DNA of 64,000 bases from Treponema sp. (lineage in GTDB: Bacteria > Spirochaetota > Spirochaetia > Treponematales > Treponemataceae): assembly GCA_017940005.1 (NCBI GenBank), contig JAGAZO010000003.1:109976-173975 (forward strand). Reading direction: 5' to 3'. Below, one piece after another: positions 34,470-44,001 of this stretch. A program made the position numbers and the translations under genes. Every line of letters starts with the position of its first letter. Position 1 is the first letter of the stretch. The notes below the pieces were generated by a model that searched no databases, was not told the DNA's origin, and was given only the letters and a program-made list of their open reading frames with translations.

Positions 34470-36185
34470 ATGAATTTGTATGTCATCCAATATTTTGTAT
34501 ACGGGGCGGGTCTCATTTTTTGTACCGTGGGCTTTATCATTGCAGCGCGCGGGCGTGCTACCGAAGAACAGAAATTGGTGATGATACTTTTCTTTACAGG
34601 GTTTCTCGTGCAGCTTGGACACTGGAGTGCAGTGCAAAGTCCAGTGAATTCTATCGACATGCTTGTTTTTGCAACAAAGCTCCAGTATTTTGGCACATGC
34701 ATGCTGTACAGTACGTTTTTGATTTTTGGCATGCGTTATTTTCAAGTTGCATTGCCGTCGTGGTTGTATTGGGTAATTGTTGTCGTAAGCATGATGTTTG
34801 TGATTATTACGCTTACATTTGACAAACATCAACTTTTTTATGTTTCGTACCATGTTGAAAACATAGACGGCATACATGTGCTTGTCAAAAAATATGGAAT
34901 CTTCCACACGCTGTATTACATTATGATTGTGCTGGCAAATGCCGCGTTTACTGCTGTTTTTGTAAAGATGATTAAAGCAGGTAACAAAAACAGGACTCGG
35001 ACAAATTTGTTGCTGTATCTTGCTGCCATAATGCCAAGCATATGCTATTTTATTGGAGCTGTTTTCCGCATCAAATCGTTTAAGATGGTGCCAGTGGGTA
35101 TCACAATTGCAAGCGGAATTTGCCTGTATCTCATCACGGTACGAAAGTATCTCGACATAAAAAATGTCGCACAAACTATGCTTATTAATTCTCTTGAAGA
35201 TGCAATTATCGTCGTAGACACATCATATTGCCTAGAGCATTACAACACCTGTGCAGCGAATGTTTTTCCTGTATTGAAAACTATAAAGATAAAAGAGCCG
35301 TTCATCGATAAGACGGAAAAAATTCGTGCAATATATGCGCCGCTTTTGTATGACCATACTGAAGATGTGGAAGATTATGAATCGGGCGGCCAAATCTATA
35401 AACCTGAAGTTAAACCGATTGTCGACTCATATGGCAAAATAGAAGGGTATATTCTTGGTTTGCAAAATGTAACGATTGAACGAGAAAAAGAACGTCTTTT
35501 GGAAAGCTACAACAACAGCCTCCGTACACAAGTCGCTATTCAGACGCGTCGCCTTTCAGATATCCAAGATGAAATGATACGTGGATTTGCTACACTTGCA
35601 GAAGGACACAGCCTGGACACAGGAAAGCATGTCAGACGTACGAGCTCATATGCATGGATTATTGCAACTGAAATGATGCGTAAAAACATGCATGCAGATA
35701 TAATTGATGACGAATGGATTGAGACACTCAGGAAAGTTGCACCGTTGCACGACATCGGAAAAATTGCAATTACCGATGCAATACTCAACAAGCCTGGAAA
35801 ACTCACTCAAGAAGAATACGTAGTGATGAAGACGCATACTGTAATCGGTGCTGAAATAATTCAAACCATTATGAAAAACAACGACGCGCAGTATGTTGAA
35901 ATGGCAAGCAATGTCGCAAAGTATCATCATGAAAAATGGGATGGAACTGGTTACCCTGAAGGATTGGCAGGAAAAAAAATTCCGCTTGAAGCACGCATTG
36001 TTGCTGTAGCAGATGTATTTGATGCAATCGTTTCAAAACGTGCGTATAAAGAAGCATCGCAAGCGTCCAAAGCATTTGATATAATTGACAACGACGCGGG
36101 CACGCACTTCGACCCTGAAATTGTGCAAGTGTTCCTCGATTGCTTTGAGGAAATTATTGAAGTTTACGAAGAACTTAAGGATTAG
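34470..36185 (+). CDS. Membrane HD-GYP cyclic-di-GMP phosphodiesterase
   Basis: 571 residues. Residues 1-220 hold seven hydrophobic segments like the 7TM sensory domain of histidine kinases (7TMR-HK_N). A PAS-like region follows (about 230-340), with Asp-Ala-Ile-Ile-Val-Val-Asp near its start, then a short coiled linker and a C-terminal HD-GYP domain. The domain has His-Asp-Ile-Gly-Lys near 427 and His-His-Glu-Lys-Trp-Asp-Gly-Thr-Gly-Tyr-Pro near 486, with Asp-Val-Phe-Asp-Ala after that; all metal and HD-GYP residues seem intact. It probably degrades c-di-GMP in response to a membrane or ligand cue. The TATAGT hexamer at 34456-34461 ends eight bases before the ATG. The small gene downstream follows after three bases. 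Confidence 0.88.
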   Translation: MNLYVIQYFVYGAGLIFCTVGFIIAARGRATEEQKLVMILFFTGFLVQLGHWSAVQSPVNSIDMLVFATKLQYFGTCMLYSTFLIFGMRYFQVALPSWLYWVIVVVSMMFVIITLTFDKHQLFYVSYHVENIDGIHVLVKKYGIFHTLYYIMIVLANAAFTAVFVKMIKAGNKNRTRTNLLLYLAAIMPSICYFIGAVFRIKSFKMVPVGITIASGICLYLITVRKYLDIKNVAQTMLINSLEDAIIVVDTSYCLEHYNTCAANVFPVLKTIKIKEPFIDKTEKIRAIYAPLLYDHTEDVEDYESGGQIYKPEVKPIVDSYGKIEGYILGLQNVTIEREKERLLESYNNSLRTQVAIQTRRLSDIQDEMIRGFATLAEGHSLDTGKHVRRTSSYAWIIATEMMRKNMHADIIDDEWIETLRKVAPLHDIGKIAITDAILNKPGKLTQEEYVVMKTHTVIGAEIIQTIMKNNDAQYVEMASNVAKYHHEKWDGTGYPEGLAGKKIPLEARIVAVADVFDAIVSKRAYKEASQASKAFDIIDNDAGTHFDPEIVQVFLDCFEEIIEVYEELKD

Positions 36186-36188
36186 TGT

Positions 36189-36596
36189 ATGACTCGAAAG
36201 CGTTGTCGTTTTTTTCCCCGTTTGTTAATTTTTAGTAATGTTATTTTTACTGGATGCACTTCGATACATGGCGACACGCTTGACGCACCGTATCTTGCTG
36301 CAACATGGCTTGGCGCGCTTGCGGGCTACACGATTTCTGATTTTATCTGGGCAACTGACGATGCAGGCAACACGTATACGCCGTGGTGGGAAGTAGGCGC
36401 GTGGTTTTTCTTTACGTTGCTTGGGGCCGCGCTCGGTTACGTAAAACGATTTTTCCTCTTTTCAGGATTTTTCATCGCTGTTGCAGTTCCTGTCATCGGC
36501 ATGACTATGGTAACACTCCTCGTGCGCGCAATACGAAAGCGCCGCTCAAAATTATGCAGAGACGCAACGCATTCCGATGCAAAAGCAGGGCTGTGA
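36189..36596 (+). CDS. Small membrane protein, possible lipoprotein
   Basis: 135 residues, three bases after the HD-GYP stop, so probably in the same transcript. The N-terminus is basic, then hydrophobic up to Phe-Thr-Gly-Cys near residue 23, a possible lipobox. Two further hydrophobic segments follow (about 70-85 and 90-112), and the C-terminus is Lys/Arg-rich. No family recognised. A role with the sensor upstream is a guess from position alone. Confidence 0.6.
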   Translation: MTRKRCRFFPRLLIFSNVIFTGCTSIHGDTLDAPYLAATWLGALAGYTISDFIWATDDAGNTYTPWWEVGAWFFFTLLGAALGYVKRFFLFSGFFIAVAVPVIGMTMVTLLVRAIRKRRSKLCRDATHSDAKAGL

Positions 36597-36614
36597 AGCG
36601 GCGCGCGAGTAACT

Positions 36615-38465
36615 ATGTCCGGCTTTTACGATTCATATGACGTTGCGGTAGTTGGCGCAGGTCACGCAGGAATAGAAGCGTCTCTTGCATGCGCGCGCAT
36701 GGGCTTGAAAACTATCGTGATAACGCAGGCAATAGAGTCAATCGGGCGCATGTCGTGCAATCCGTCGATAGGCGGTATTGCTAAAGGCAACATTGTGCGC
36801 GAAATCGACGCGCTCGGCGGCGAAATGGCAAAACTCACTGACGCTTCGCTCATTCAGTTTCGCCTGCTCAACAAAAGCAAAGGTCCTGCTGTACGTGCGC
36901 CGCGCGCACAGGCGGACAAAGCGCTCTACGCTGCGCTCGCACGAAAAACGCTTGAAGAGACAGAAAACCTTTCAACGCTCATGGACACTGTCACGGAAAT
37001 TTTAACAATTCCTGCTGACGGAGGGCGGCACAAGATTACGGGAGTTGCCACTGAACGCGGACGCATTATTCCTGTGCGCGCGGCGGTCTTGACGACAGGC
37101 ACATTTTTAGGCGGCACCATCTTTATAGGCGAATACGATGCGCCATGCGGCAGACTCGGCGAGGCAGCTGCAAACGGTCTTACTGAGTCGCTTTGCAAGC
37201 TCGGCTTTAAAACAGGCAGGCTCAAAACAGGTACGCCGCCGCGCGTGCTCAAGCGCACTATTGATTTTTCACAGCTCGATGTGCAGGAAGGCGACTCAGA
37301 AGTGCTTCCGTTTTCGTTCAGCAATGACCGCATTGACCGCCCGCTTGTACCGTGCCATATTGTGTATACGAATGAGCAGACGCATGAAATCATCCGTAAC
37401 AACATTGCTCGCTCGCCACTGTACAGCGGGAAGATTCACGGTGTCGGTCCGCGTTACTGCCCTTCCATCGAGGACAAAGTTATGCGCTTTGCCGAGCGCG
37501 AGCGTCATCAGATTTTTGTGGAGCCTGAAGGTCTTGCAACTGACGAGATATATTTAAACGGCTTTTCGTCGTCGCTGCCCGAAAGCGTGCAAGATGCGTT
37601 TATGCGTACGCTTCCCGGATTTGAAAACGCTGTTGCATCGCGACCTGGCTATGCGGTTGAATACGACTATGTTGAGCCGACGCAGCTTTTCCCATCGCTT
37701 GAGACAAAACTCGTGGCAGGTCTGTTCAACGCAGGGCAAATCAACGGCACATCAGGTTATGAAGAAGCTGCGGGGCAGGGAATAGTCGCTGGCATCAACG
37801 CGGGCTACTATGCAAAAGCGCACAAAACTCAGTGCGGCGCAGAAATCACGTTTGCAGAAAACGCGCGCACCGATGCGGAACTGCGTACGCAGCTTCTTGC
37901 AGCCTCTCCAACAATTCCTGAATGGAAGCCGCTCGTGCTCGGACGCGATGAGGCATACATAGGCGTGCTCATAGACGACTTGGTTACGCTTGGTACAAAT
38001 GAGCCGTATCGCATGTTCACTGCACGCGCAGAGTATCGCCTCAAGTTGCGGTACGACACTGCTGACCAGCGGCTTACAAAATATGGATTTGAAGCAGGGC
38101 TTAAAACACAGCACGAGCTTGAGAGCGTTAATAAAAAATATGCAGAACAACATGCGCTCGTTGAAAAATTAATAAAAAATCCTGACATGGAAAATCCTGG
38201 CTGTAACGAAAAAGTATGGGAAGAAGCGCGTATCGCGTTTAAATACCGCTACTATATACAGAAACAAGATAGACGCGTGGAAAAAATGCACCGCATGGAA
38301 AACGCAAAAATTCCGAGCGATTTTGACTACAGTACTGTCGTGTCTCTGTCTGCGGAAAGCCGCGCAAAGCTTGAACAGATACGCCCGCTCACACTCGGAC
38401 AGGCATCGCGCATTTCAGGCATTCGCGTGAGCGACATCATGCTTTTGATGGTGTATTTGAAGTAA
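36615..38465 (+). CDS. mnmG: tRNA uridine-5-carboxymethylaminomethyl modification enzyme MnmG
   Basis: 616 residues, the family length. N-terminal FAD-binding motif Gly-Ala-Gly-His-Ala-Gly-Ile-Glu-Ala near residue 14, then [12 protein letters not shown] near 46 and [10 protein letters not shown] near 202, all diagnostic of GidA/MnmG. The [15 protein letters not shown] block near 376 is also conserved. With MnmE, it modifies the wobble uridine of several tRNAs. mnmE is not in this window. It starts 18 bases after the previous gene and has no obvious ribosome binding site. Confidence 0.97.
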   Translation: MSGFYDSYDVAVVGAGHAGIEASLACARMGLKTIVITQAIESIGRMSCNPSIGGIAKGNIVREIDALGGEMAKLTDASLIQFRLLNKSKGPAVRAPRAQADKALYAALARKTLEETENLSTLMDTVTEILTIPADGGRHKITGVATERGRIIPVRAAVLTTGTFLGGTIFIGEYDAPCGRLGEAAANGLTESLCKLGFKTGRLKTGTPPRVLKRTIDFSQLDVQEGDSEVLPFSFSNDRIDRPLVPCHIVYTNEQTHEIIRNNIARSPLYSGKIHGVGPRYCPSIEDKVMRFAERERHQIFVEPEGLATDEIYLNGFSSSLPESVQDAFMRTLPGFENAVASRPGYAVEYDYVEPTQLFPSLETKLVAGLFNAGQINGTSGYEEAAGQGIVAGINAGYYAKAHKTQCGAEITFAENARTDAELRTQLLAASPTIPEWKPLVLGRDEAYIGVLIDDLVTLGTNEPYRMFTARAEYRLKLRYDTADQRLTKYGFEAGLKTQHELESVNKKYAEQHALVEKLIKNPDMENPGCNEKVWEEARIAFKYRYYIQKQDRRVEKMHRMENAKIPSDFDYSTVVSLSAESRAKLEQIRPLTLGQASRISGIRVSDIMLLMVYLK

Positions 38466-38479
38466 GCAAAAATGATTCA

Positions 38480-38497
38480 GCGCACGCAACAGTGCGC
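38480..38497. terminator. Hairpin between convergent mnmG and add
   Basis: GCGCAC and GTGCGC around a six-base loop, then GTTGCATTATTCTTTT on the plus strand. Likely ends mnmG transcription. Confidence 0.5.
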
Positions 38498-38503
38498 GTT
38501 GCA

Positions 38504-39535
38504 TTATTCTTTTGGCGCGAATTCTTTCCATGCGGCATTCATCTGCTTTATGTATGATTTTTTCTGCGCGTCTGAAAGGAATGTCGCATTGAATCCGTTT
38601 GCAATAAGCTGCTTTATTTCGTCAAGCGTAAAGTGCAGCTCGCTGTAGCATTTCCAGTATTCTTCAATGAGCGTTGTCTTGAAAAAGATTGGGTCGTCAG
38701 TGTTCACTGTGATGAAAACATTTTTATCATACAGCGCGCGGATAGGATGCTCGCTCACTTTTTTTACAAATCGCTTGGTGAACACGTTGCTCGTAATGCA
38801 CACTTCAAGCGGCAACTGCGATTCTGCAAGATACTCGATGAGTTTTTCGTCTTGAATTGATGTTATGCCGTGCCCGATGCGCTCTGCTTGGAGCACCTTG
38901 ATTGAGTCCCACACTGATTCAGGCCCTACGTCTTCGCCTGCATGCGCTACTGCATGGAATCCGTCTTGATGCGCTTTTGCAAACACCGGTCCAAATTCTT
39001 TTGCAGGTCCCTTTTGCTCTGCGCCACCAAGTCCAATGCCTATGATGTCTTTGCACGGATACTGCTTGAGAAGCTCGTAGTTTTTCATTGCATTTTCGCA
39101 GCCGAATGTGCGCGAAACGTCGAGCAGCAGTTTTACCGTGATGTTGTATTTTTCTTTGATGTGCGCAATCTTTTTTGAAAACAGCGAAATCATCTCGCTG
39201 TAATCAAATCCTTTTTTCAAAAAAGCTGACGGCGCAAAAAATGCTTCGCAGTATACAATATTGTTTTTGGCAAGGTACTTTCCCAAGTCGTCGAACACAT
39301 ATTTGAAATCGGCAACTGAACTAAATAAGTCTTGCACGACAAGAAACGCGTTGATGAACCCGTTGAGATTGTTGTATGAAAAAAGAGCCACCTCATCTTC
39401 TGCGCTCATCGTTTTGCCGTATCGTTTTTCGTAGAGTTTTTTTATTGAGCCGAGCGATAGGACAGCTTCAATGTGGAGGTGTATTTCTGATTTTGGTACT
39501 TTTGTTAAAAAAGAGCTAAACTCTGTTTCTTTCAA
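38504..39535 (-). CDS. add: Adenosine deaminase family protein
   Basis: 343 residues with a TTG start at 39535 and GGAG about nine bases upstream. Metal and substrate motifs of the family are present: His-Leu-His-Ile-Glu (residues 19-23, usually HxHLDG), Ala-His-Ala-Gly-Glu near 200, Glu-Arg-Ile-Gly-His-Gly near 225, and Asn-Thr-Asp-Asp-Pro near 287. The Glu-Ala in place of Asp-Gly after the first motif is a small departure from the consensus. Reaction is adenosine (or possibly adenine or a related nucleoside) to inosine in purine salvage; exact substrate uncertain. It stands alone and converges on mnmG. Confidence 0.88.
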   Translation of the reverse strand: MKETEFSSFLTKVPKSEIHLHIEAVLSLGSIKKLYEKRYGKTMSAEDEVALFSYNNLNGFINAFLVVQDLFSSVADFKYVFDDLGKYLAKNNIVYCEAFFAPSAFLKKGFDYSEMISLFSKKIAHIKEKYNITVKLLLDVSRTFGCENAMKNYELLKQYPCKDIIGIGLGGAEQKGPAKEFGPVFAKAHQDGFHAVAHAGEDVGPESVWDSIKVLQAERIGHGITSIQDEKLIEYLAESQLPLEVCITSNVFTKRFVKKVSEHPIRALYDKNVFITVNTDDPIFFKTTLIEEYWKCYSELHFTLDEIKQLIANGFNATFLSDAQKKSYIKQMNAAWKEFAPKE

Positions 39536-39601
39536 TTATATTTCTCCATACGGGTTTCTGCTCAAAATCCATTACGTGTATATATAATCGGCTGATTTTT
39601 G

Positions 39602-41392
39602 CTAAATCTTGAGCAGCTGCTCAAGCTCGTGCACAAGTCGCGCAAACTCATCGCACGCAGCCTGCACTGGTTCGGGCGTGCTCATGTCAACGCCTGCAAC
39701 TTTGAGCGCGTCAATCGGGAAAAGCGCACCGCCCGATTTTAAAAACGTAAAGTAATTTTCGCGCTCCTGTGCGCCGCCAGAAAGCACGCGGCGCGCAAGC
39801 GCAATCGACGCGGAAATGCCTGTGGCGTATTTATACACATAAAACGCGTTGTAAAAATGAGGAATGCGAAGCCCTTCCATGTCGCTGTTTTGTTCAAAAA
39901 TCATTTCAGGTCCGAAGTACTGTTCGAGAAGCGTGCGATATATGCCGCGCAGCACTTTTGCAGAAAGCGGTGTGCCGTTTTCCACAAGTTCGTGCGTTTT
40001 CAATTCGTACTCGGCGAACATTGTTTGACGGAAAAGTGTTGCGAGAATGTCGCCTGCACGCATTGCAAGAAGATACGCTTTTATGTCGTCGCTGTCAGCT
40101 CGTTGCAGCAAATATTCAAACACGAGCGCTTCATTAAATGTAGATGCGACTTCTGCGGCAAAAATCGTGTAGTTGTACTGCATGTACGGATTGTTGCGCA
40201 CAGAATAGTATGTGTGCATGGAGTGCCCGCCTTCGTGCGCCATAGTGAACACGTCGCGTATAACATCTTCTTTGTAATTTAACAAAATATACGGGTTGCC
40301 CGTGTACACGCCGCTTGAAAATGCGCCGCTGCGTTTTCCTTTGTTCTCGTATTTATCTACCCAGCCGCCAGTAAGACCCGCGCACAGCGTATCGGTGTAG
40401 TCGCTTCCGAGCGGTGAAAGTGCCTCGCGGCATATGGCAACAGCTTCGTCATATGATGTGCGCGTGTTCACGTTTTTTACGAGCGGCGCGTACACGTCGT
40501 AGTGGCGCAGCTCATCGAGATGCAGCGCTTTTTTGCGCAACGCGTAATACTTGTGCAGCGACGGAAAGTTTGCGTGAATTGTGTCTATCAAATTGTGATA
40601 CACTGACGGAGCTACATTGTCGTAAAAGAGCGCGCACTCAAGGCACGAATTGTATCCGCGTGCACGAGACGAAAATACATCTTGATGCACGCTTCCCGCA
40701 TAAAGTGATGCGAGCGTATTTTCATATGTTTCAAACACTGCATAAAATTTTTTGTATGCTTCTTTGCGCACGCTCCGTGCGTGTGAGTCCATGAATACGC
40801 TCCACGTTGATTGCGTGAGCGTTTTTTCTGTTCCGTCAACGGTGACTGTGCCGAATTGAAAATCAGCATCGGTGAGCATGGTAAATGTTTTGTGCGCTGT
40901 TGCTGCGCTTTCACTTTGGAGTGACATGATGCGCTCTTCCTTTTCTGAAAGCGTGTGCATTTTTAAACGCAGCTGTTTTTTCAAAAAAATTCGATAGTCA
41001 TCAAATTCTGGCAGCTCCAACCACGCGTTGATTTTTTCATCAGGAATTGCCAAAAGTTCAGGATTGAAAAAACTCGTTTCAGCGGCATATTTTGTGTACG
41101 CCATCTGCGCTCTGCCTTCTTTGTCTTGCGATGCGGCATCTGTTTCGTCTGCAGTGCACAGCAGTCCTGCATAATTGGCAACTGCTTCCATTTTTTTATC
41201 GACAGCTTCACATGCCTTGAGCACTGCAAGCAGCGTTTGCGGCGAGTTTGCAAGCTGCCCTTTGTACTGCGCCATCTCGTGCGTGAGCACATCAATTTCT
41301 TTTAGTGATTTTTCCCATGCGTCGTCAGATTCAAAAAGCGATGTTAAATCCCATTTGTCTTTTGCGGGCACGTCTTTGCGTTCTATTTCCAT
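39602..41392 (-). CDS. pepF: Oligoendopeptidase F (M3B zinc peptidase)
   Basis: 596 residues from ATG 41392 (Met-Glu-Ile-Glu-Arg). The frame is open 20 codons further upstream, but the promoter at 41399-41427 argues for the shorter form. Zinc site Met-Ala-His-Glu-Gly-Gly-His-Ser-Met-His near residue 377 (HExGH) with a downstream Glu in Ala-Glu-Val-Ala-Ser-Thr-Phe-Asn-Glu. N-terminal helical M3 domain present. This cytoplasmic enzyme cuts short peptides of about 7-17 residues. Promoter and start are arranged as for proS. Confidence 0.95.
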   Translation of the reverse strand: MEIERKDVPAKDKWDLTSLFESDDAWEKSLKEIDVLTHEMAQYKGQLANSPQTLLAVLKACEAVDKKMEAVANYAGLLCTADETDAASQDKEGRAQMAYTKYAAETSFFNPELLAIPDEKINAWLELPEFDDYRIFLKKQLRLKMHTLSEKEERIMSLQSESAATAHKTFTMLTDADFQFGTVTVDGTEKTLTQSTWSVFMDSHARSVRKEAYKKFYAVFETYENTLASLYAGSVHQDVFSSRARGYNSCLECALFYDNVAPSVYHNLIDTIHANFPSLHKYYALRKKALHLDELRHYDVYAPLVKNVNTRTSYDEAVAICREALSPLGSDYTDTLCAGLTGGWVDKYENKGKRSGAFSSGVYTGNPYILLNYKEDVIRDVFTMAHEGGHSMHTYYSVRNNPYMQYNYTIFAAEVASTFNEALVFEYLLQRADSDDIKAYLLAMRAGDILATLFRQTMFAEYELKTHELVENGTPLSAKVLRGIYRTLLEQYFGPEMIFEQNSDMEGLRIPHFYNAFYVYKYATGISASIALARRVLSGGAQERENYFTFLKSGGALFPIDALKVAGVDMSTPEPVQAACDEFARLVHELEQLLKI

Positions 41393-41398
41393 AGCTAT

Positions 41399-41427
41399 AC
41401 TATACTGTATTTTACTGACAGCTACAA
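41399..41427 (-). promoter_or_regulatory. Sigma70-like promoter of pepF
   Basis: On the minus strand: TTGTAG (41427-41422), 17-bp spacer, TATAGT (41404-41399), six bases, ATG 41392. Confidence 0.65.
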
Positions 41428-41437
41428 CGCCCGCTAT

Positions 41438-41506
41438 TTGCACAAAGCGCAACTTGCGTTATACTTGTTCTGTGCCCCGACGCTTGCAACGAGATATGTT
41501 TGTTAG
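41438..41506 (+). other. Second copy of the small-peptide motif
   Basis: From TTG 41438 the frame runs 22 codons to TAG and ends Leu-Phe-Cys-Ala-Pro-Thr-Leu-Ala-Thr-Arg-Tyr-Val-Cys, matching the end of the candidate small protein at 10905-11003. No ribosome binding site is visible, so this may be a fragment. The DNA shares CCGACGCTTGC with the other copy. Confidence 0.35.
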
Positions 41507-41559
41507 GCGCATATGAAAGATGCCGCTGATATATCGTGGTAACTTTTTTAGGAGAAATT

Positions 41560-42882
41560 ATGAATTTGCCGCTTTCGATTTTTGAAATTGCTGTGCTTGT
41601 GTTGCTTGTAACCGCCATCATCATAATACTAATTTTACTTGCGCTCCAGCGGCGCAACAATGCAGCGAATATTGCCGAATCGCTCCGCAATTATGAAAAA
41701 GAACTCAAAGATGAATTTGCACGAAACAGAAGCGAAAATGCTAGCTTGTCTCGTGCATCGCGCGAGGAATCAAGCAGGACGTTGCTCGGATTTCAATCTG
41801 CTGTCAATGCAAAACTCGACACGCTCACAAAAAACACAAATGAATCCATGACAAACAGCTTGAGCAAATTTATGGAGACAATTTCTACGCGACTCGAAAT
41901 GCTCACACGCACGACTCAGGAGACATTGCACAATCAGCAGCAAGCGGTGCAAAGCACGTTGCAGAATATCCAAAAGAGCAACGAGCAAAAGCTTGAGCAG
42001 ATGCGGCAAACGGTAGATGAAAAACTTCAGAGCACGCTTGAGACGCGCCTCAACAATTCGTTCAAGCTTGTAGGAGAGCGGCTTGAAGCGGTGCAAAAAG
42101 GTTTAGGCGAAATGCAGAACCTTGCAAACGATGTGGGCGGATTAAAGCGCGCGCTTTCAAATGTCAAAGTGACCGGCACGATGGGCGAATATCAGCTTGA
42201 GGCGCTGCTGTCGCAATTCCTCTCGCCGTCGCAGTATGAAAAAAATGCGCACCCGAATCCTGAAAATCCGGGAAATGTCGTCGAGTTCGCCGTAAAGATT
42301 CCTGCAAAAGAAACAGAAAAAGGCTTTATTTATCTTCCGATTGATTCAAAGTTCCCGACGGTGAATTACGAAAAACTGCTTGTCGATTACGACGCGGCAG
42401 ACAAAGATGCAATGGAAAGCGACAGGCGCGCGCTTGTTGCCGACATCAAAAAATTTGCAAAAGATATAAAGACGAAATATATTGAAGTACCGTACACGAC
42501 GGATTTTGCGCTTTTGTTTTTGCCGTTTGAAGGACTGTATTCTGAAGTGGTGCGCATTCCAAATCTTTTGCAGCACATTCAAAACGAATTTCACGTGACG
42601 ATTGTGGGACCTACGACGCTCGATGCATTTTTGAGCAGCCTGTATATGGGATTCCGCACGCTCGCAATTCAAGCGGAAACAAATCATGTGTGGGAACTGC
42701 TCGGAGCAGTGCGCACGGAGTTTGGCAAATTTGGCAACGTGCTTGAAGCGACAAAGAAAAAACTTGAATCAGCGAGCAAAGAAATTGATTCTGCAGGCGT
42801 GCGCACGCGCGCTATTGAACGAAAGCTGCGCGACATCGAATCGATGCCAGAAGACAAAGCGCAAAAACTGCTCGATTATTGA
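41560..42882 (+). CDS. rmuC: RmuC-family protein
   Basis: 440 residues from ATG 41560, preceded by AGGAG. One N-terminal membrane helix (about 5-28), a long coiled coil (about 30-190), and then the RmuC domain with Gly-Thr-Met-Gly-Glu-Tyr-Gln-Leu-Glu near 207, Leu-Pro-Ile-Asp-Ser-Lys-Phe-Pro near 262 and Phe-Leu-Pro-Phe-Glu-Gly-Leu-Tyr near 326. RmuC affects DNA inversion and recombination in E. coli and its domain is related to PD-(D/E)XK nucleases. Single gene; convergent with the transporter operon. Confidence 0.93.
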   Translation: MNLPLSIFEIAVLVLLVTAIIIILILLALQRRNNAANIAESLRNYEKELKDEFARNRSENASLSRASREESSRTLLGFQSAVNAKLDTLTKNTNESMTNSLSKFMETISTRLEMLTRTTQETLHNQQQAVQSTLQNIQKSNEQKLEQMRQTVDEKLQSTLETRLNNSFKLVGERLEAVQKGLGEMQNLANDVGGLKRALSNVKVTGTMGEYQLEALLSQFLSPSQYEKNAHPNPENPGNVVEFAVKIPAKETEKGFIYLPIDSKFPTVNYEKLLVDYDAADKDAMESDRRALVADIKKFAKDIKTKYIEVPYTTDFALLFLPFEGLYSEVVRIPNLLQHIQNEFHVTIVGPTTLDAFLSSLYMGFRTLAIQAETNHVWELLGAVRTEFGKFGNVLEATKKKLESASKEIDSAGVRTRAIERKLRDIESMPEDKAQKLLDY

Positions 42883-42892
42883 GTAGTCGCGC

Positions 42893-43969
42893 TCATGTCA
42901 ATATTTTGTACTGATCATCTTTTCCGTCGTCTTTGTATACAATCTCTTCTTGAATCGACAGTGCAATTTTCTGACCGATTGACAAATCGTCAAATGAGCG
43001 CGGGTCTGCAACGATGCGCACAGAAGCGCCACCCAAGTCTATGTAGCAGTCGTTTTCGTTGCCGAGATAGTACATGTTTTTAACAGTACCCGTCAGGTTG
43101 CCGCCGTCTGAAACGATTTTAATATTTTCTGGACGAAGTGCAAGCACAACATCGCCACGCAATGTTCCCTCATAGGCAACAGATTGATTTGTTCCTTTTA
43201 TTAAAATGCGACCGTTTTCTGCACTTCCTTTTAAAAAATTTGCCTTGCCCACAAAATTTGCCACGAATTGATTCACGGGGTGCCGATAGATTTCAAGCGG
43301 CGAGCCAACTTGCTGCACAATTCCGTTGTTTATTAAAAATACTCTGTCGCTCATTGTCATAGCTTCAATCTGGTCGTGCGTCACATACACAACAGTGATG
43401 CCGAGCTTTTTCTGAATCTCTTTGATTTCAAAGCGCATGCTCTCACGCAGTTTTGCATCGAGGTTTGAAAGCGGTTCATCGAGCAAAAGCAGTTTCGGTT
43501 CTGCAACGAGCGCGCGCCCAAGTGCAACGCGCTGCTGTTGTCCGCCGGAAAGTTGGCTCGGCATCCGTTTTTCGTATTGGCTTAAGTGCACTATATCTAA
43601 AATAGCTTTGACGCGGCGCTGTATTTCATCTTTTTTGACTTTTTGAATTTTAAGCGGATAGGCAACATTGTCGAACACATTCATATGCGGCCACACCGCA
43701 TACGTTTGGAACACCATGCCTATGCCGCGTTTTTCAGGTGGCACAAATACTTTTTCATCTGACACGACATTGCCATCGATTGCAATCGAGCCGCTTGAAG
43801 GTTTGCGGAACCCAGCAATCATGCGCAGCAGTGTTGTTTTTCCGCACCCGGAAGGACCGAGCAATGTAATAAATTCGCCGTCTTGTATTTCTGCGTTGAA
43901 ATTGTCGATGACAGGTTTTGCATCGTCGTCATATATCTTCGTTACGTTTTTCAGGCTTACTGTTGACAT
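42893..43969 (-). CDS. ABC transporter ATPase, FbpC-like
   Basis: 358 residues from ATG 43969; an ATG two codons upstream is only one base from the GGAGG site, whereas this one has seven-base spacing. Walker A Gly-Pro-Ser-Gly-Cys-Gly-Lys-Thr near 38, signature Leu-Ser-Gly-Gly-Gln-Gln-Gln near 134, Walker B Leu-Leu-Leu-Leu-Asp-Glu-Pro near 154, H-loop Val-Thr-His-Asp, and a C-terminal TOBE domain. It powers import by the permease upstream and the binding protein before that. Family members handle ferric iron, putrescine/spermidine or phosphonates; the full operon resembles FbpABC. Confidence 0.9.
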   Translation of the reverse strand: MSTVSLKNVTKIYDDDAKPVIDNFNAEIQDGEFITLLGPSGCGKTTLLRMIAGFRKPSSGSIAIDGNVVSDEKVFVPPEKRGIGMVFQTYAVWPHMNVFDNVAYPLKIQKVKKDEIQRRVKAILDIVHLSQYEKRMPSQLSGGQQQRVALGRALVAEPKLLLLDEPLSNLDAKLRESMRFEIKEIQKKLGITVVYVTHDQIEAMTMSDRVFLINNGIVQQVGSPLEIYRHPVNQFVANFVGKANFLKGSAENGRILIKGTNQSVAYEGTLRGDVVLALRPENIKIVSDGGNLTGTVKNMYYLGNENDCYIDLGGASVRIVADPRSFDDLSIGQKIALSIQEEIVYKDDGKDDQYKILT

Positions 43970-44001
43970 TTCCATACCTCCATTATTAACGCAGCGCGTT
44001 G

